Assembly: GCA_030737835.1 (NCBI GenBank)
Contig: CM060848.1
Location: 12,322,323-12,386,322 of the forward strand
Length of the DNA: 64,000 bases
Reading direction: 5' to 3'
DNA from: Acorus gramineus
Lineage: Eukaryota; Streptophyta; Magnoliopsida; Acorales; Acoraceae
Part shown: positions 60,630 through 64,000 of the stretch, piece after piece
How the letters are laid out: every line of letters starts with the position of its first letter
Position numbering within the stretch: position 1 is the stretch's first letter
Made by a program: the position numbers and the translations under genes
The notes under the pieces: generated by a model
What the model was told of the DNA's origin: nothing
Seen by the model: only the letters and a program-made list of their open reading frames with translations
The model's database searches: none

Positions 60630-62730
60630 GTAACGCCCCCGAATCCACAACTCCATTTTAAAGCATGAAATCCTGTTGCGTTTAACTTACTTCCTCAAAT
60701 CTCAGAGTTATATATATATATATATATATTTCATCCAGAGAACATAAAAATACATCACCATAATTATATATATATTGTCAAGATAAAATTCAACACAAAT
60801 TCAATATACATCGGGAACAACTGGATCTATATATCCACACTATCATACATATGGGTCCTCTACATGCCAAATAAATTACCAACACCTTTTACACACGTCT
60901 AGTGCTCTAAAAATAAAATACGAGCTTCAACCTCCAATGCCTTAATGAGATCGATAACCACCAACAGCTAATCTGAAAAGTTGGGAAAAGAGAGGGATGA
61001 GCTACCACGTGCTCAATGAATGGACACAAGTGTTTCAATAATATAATATGCTTAAAAAATAATGACTTTATAAAAGTGTCTTGCTAAACAATTATATAAT
61101 ACATAAATCTTATGATAAAAATGTTATTCAAAACATGTCAGGTGTAAAACTTCTCATTTAAGGAATACATGATGTCATAAAACACTCTTCTCAAAACTAT
61201 ATGATGAGTTGAATGCAACAGACATGCATACCTACTTTTCACGACACCTAGCCGCAGAGATTTCACTTTGAAAATCGAACCACGTAGACATAGCCACCTA
61301 GACTTGAGTCCATTTTAGACCGCAGCCATCTAGAGTGAGCCACCTAGACGATTTAATGCATGCACAATCAAAACTGCTTAATCCTTCAAGTATACAGCAT
61401 GCGACAATTTTCATAAATCCCATAATTTCCAATGCATACGACATATCCAAAATATCAACCTATATGATGATAACATGCTCATATACTTCATACAAGATAG
61501 ATTTCATAATCACAAAAATAACATGATGCCGAAATGTATACATATATTTTGATTTGCAAATAATATAGACATCCACTCACCTCTAGTACACGCAATACAA
61601 ACCGATGCACGTACATGAACGCTACACACTCGCATGTGGATAACCTAGCATAACAATTATGCAATCAATAAATAAGAAAATCATTCAATCATGACAAACA
61701 ACTAACAAACAATTTACAACAACACTCGGCCCAATAATCCCAAGAACCCATACCTAATAGACCCACAATCCGCAACTTACCTCAAAGGCCTAACAAAATC
61801 ACAACCCCGAATAAATATTAAAATATTTATATACTCACAATGATCTGATAATCAGTATCCATTTATTCCATAAGACCCACAAAATCGATCAATCCTCGAA
61901 TGAGTATTTAGACAATTCTAATAAGGCTCAACTACAACATTAATGATCGAAATAACTCAATGCAATCAATTTACATCCAAATAACAATAATATCCAATTA
62001 ATATTCATTGATCCCACTAAACCAAATTATCTATTTAAGATACAATTTGAATCACCAAGATCAATAAAATCATCAAAACCCACAAATCAAATTATACTCA
62101 TTAAACATCCATTTGGGATCCCTTTAATCTCTAAAATTCATCAAACTTGGTCATGGACCAAAATATTTGAATTCTGAGAAACTGCACAAAAATCTTTGAA
62201 AAAATCATAACTTTCTACCCGTAACTCCACATTGGAAAGATATTTTCAAAACCTATTTCTGTTTATGAAATACATTTTTCCCAGAAACGATCCCTCCAAG
62301 GTCAAAAACTTGATTTAACGTCCAAGTATATAATCATTCCTAAAATAACATTTAAATCCCCCAAACCAATAAATCTAGTTTGATCTTAAGAAATCCTTCG
62401 AGATCCATTGAAATCTAATCAAATAATCATCTATTTAAAATCAATCAAACCCTAAACTTAATCCATCAACCTTCTTCCCCAAACAATCGATTGACACAAT
62501 CATCTTCTAACAAAAATAAATTAAAATACTAAACAACAAAATCAATAGAGAATGATTTCTCACCATAAATTGGTCTTGGTCACAACACCCACCATTATTG
62601 TCTTCGCAACACCTAGCTCGCGGGGCCTTTCACAGGCATGGCCACGTAGACATAGCCACGAAGACTTGGATCCTACATTCTCCGACCTAGCCACGTAGAC
62701 CATGACTGAGCCACCTAGACGGAATGTATG
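60630..62730. mobile_element. Probable LTR-retrotransposon (Gypsy-type) relic
   Basis: TGTAACGCCCCCGAATCC at about 60630 is a common start of plant Gypsy-type LTRs, GGGATGAGCTACCACGTGCTC (split as GGGATGAGC and CACGTGCTC) near 60990 is LTR-like, and 62195-62310 (CATAACTTTCTACCCG, ATTGGAAAGATATTTTC, CCCTCCAAGGTCAAAAAC) also recalls such LTRs. Two diverged CCACGTAGACATAGCCAC blocks (61279 and 62641) may mark duplicated segments. No coding domains; the limits are guesses. Confidence 0.45.
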
Positions 62731-64000
62731 CATTTGTTAATTTGCCACATCTTCAAACCATAAAAAGAAAGAGCATGTACGATCTCAAAATACAAACTAT
62801 AATGATGCATATATCAACAAAAGCATGCTCATATTTTTATATCGAGTTTCAACGGGCTGGGCCAACCCGGGCCGGCTCTACCCATTGCCGACCCTTATTT
62901 GTGTATATATATAATTTATATTTTCTAATGCATGCCATTTCTTCATCACTTCTTTGTCATATGGTATTTAATGAATTTTTATTATTCCATAGTAGATGAG
63001 TAGGTGTATAAGTTATTCTTGCAATGAACAAAAATTATAAAACATATGTGATAAAAAATTATAAAATATCCTTCCAAAATTATAAAACATTGGCTAACAT
63101 ATGTTTTCACTACTCGTACCTGTTTTTTTTTGTGCACTCCCGAAACCTATAAAACATGCATTTCATGCCTTACATGAGTGCATCTCACAATGCAATCATA
63201 AGAGTTCTCTAGAAGCATGTGAGGCCTTCAAACAATAATAATAAAATTCATGTATTAGTTGCTGGGTCAGTGATATCTCATGCCGCCCAAGATGCTTGGT
63301 GAGAGGGCAATCTTTTTAAAATTTTGTGATTCAATCAATAATATTATATTATTATGCTTGGCCTTCATTAGACACCAATGCAAAGGGACTCCTACAATTT
63401 GAAGAAGTGAGGAAACCAGTTCTAGATTATTTGATGGACTTCTACAATCTATTAATATAATGTTAATAAATCAGAGGTCAGCATTACACCGAAAGAAAAT
63501 CAGAGGTCAGCATGCATGCCTGTTTCTATTGAAGACAACTTTTTTAATCAATAATTTAAAGATGGTTTGTATGCAAACTCCAATAATTAGTTCTATTATT
63601 ATTAAATGTGGAGAGTGGACGAGCCTTTCATGGACCATGTGCTGGATTTTTTATTTAAAATTTGAGATAATCTTGTTCCTAGAGCATTAGAAGGTCAGTT
63701 TGTCTCACTTTTCAATCATTCTAAAAAGTTGGCTTCAAAATAGAAATATAAAAAAATGAATTTCCGTAGTAATAAATACTTCTATCACTGTGAATTCGGT
63801 TTAGATGTAAAGTTTAGAACACTAATGTGACAGAAATGCTTTTATTGTTTTTTGGAATATACATTGGGTGGTTGAGGATCAGTAGACTTTGATGTGTTCG
63901 TATTTTCTGTTGAAGTGGTGGTTTGGAGGGGGTTTGGATCCTCTGCTTGCTTGTATCTTACTTGACTTTTATTATGGGATTATCACATCATCACAATTAA
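62731..64000. other. AT-rich end of the window
   Basis: No gene recognised. A GGGCTGGGCC and CCCGGGCCGG patch near 62857-62875 may be a scrap of a hAT terminus. Confidence 0.4.

Noticed and set aside
1-64000. CRISPR arrays, operons, bacterial promoters, tRNA or rRNA genes
   Set aside because: The window is plant nuclear DNA; no regularly spaced short palindromic repeats and no tRNA or rRNA signature were recognised. tRNAscan-SE and Infernal runs would settle the RNA genes.

Overview
This window looks like nuclear DNA of a flowering plant. It has split genes with GT..AG introns, AT-rich introns and spacers, plant-specific gene families (RLCK-VII kinase, APR-like thioredoxin, plant DHQS-II homologue) and a dense, nested load of hAT elements, MITEs and LINE relics. 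The species cannot be named from the sequence.

Layout. 1-2191 (+): the last seven exons of a gene for a 3-dehydroquinate synthase II (archaeal AroB'-type) family protein. 4253-9887 (+): a second, tandem DHQS-II copy whose N-terminal half is replaced by a BED zinc finger, apparently driven by its own promoter and leader exon; it has an open frame throughout and keeps the exon boundaries of its neighbour, but lacks the conserved C-terminal tail. 13910-17994 (-): a complete six-exon receptor-like cytoplasmic kinase of the PBL/APK type. 36730-46377 (-): a complete four-exon 5'-adenylylsulfate reductase-like (APRL) membrane thioredoxin with a 6-kb first intron. 55426-57920 (-): a complete four-exon SDS22-like leucine-rich-repeat protein.

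Mobile DNA fills the rest. The clearest are a 4.5-kb hAT transposon (31388-35935) with matched ends, a perfect 8-bp target duplication and a transposase broken by one frameshift and one stop; a 5'-truncated LINE (22938-25639) with a 13-bp target duplication and a hAT MITE nested inside it; four copies of a long-inverted-repeat, probably Mutator-derived MITE; a 1.87-kb fold-back element with a perfect 163-bp tandem duplication at its centre; a nearly 1-kb palindrome (58541-59497); and several hAT-type non-autonomous elements.

The five host genes do not form a pathway. The most notable object is the BED-DHQS-II chimera: a DNA-binding-type finger of transposon ancestry spliced in frame onto a metabolic-enzyme-like body. 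All exon limits were derived by hand from splice signals, reading-frame phase and paralogue alignment, with no transcript support.
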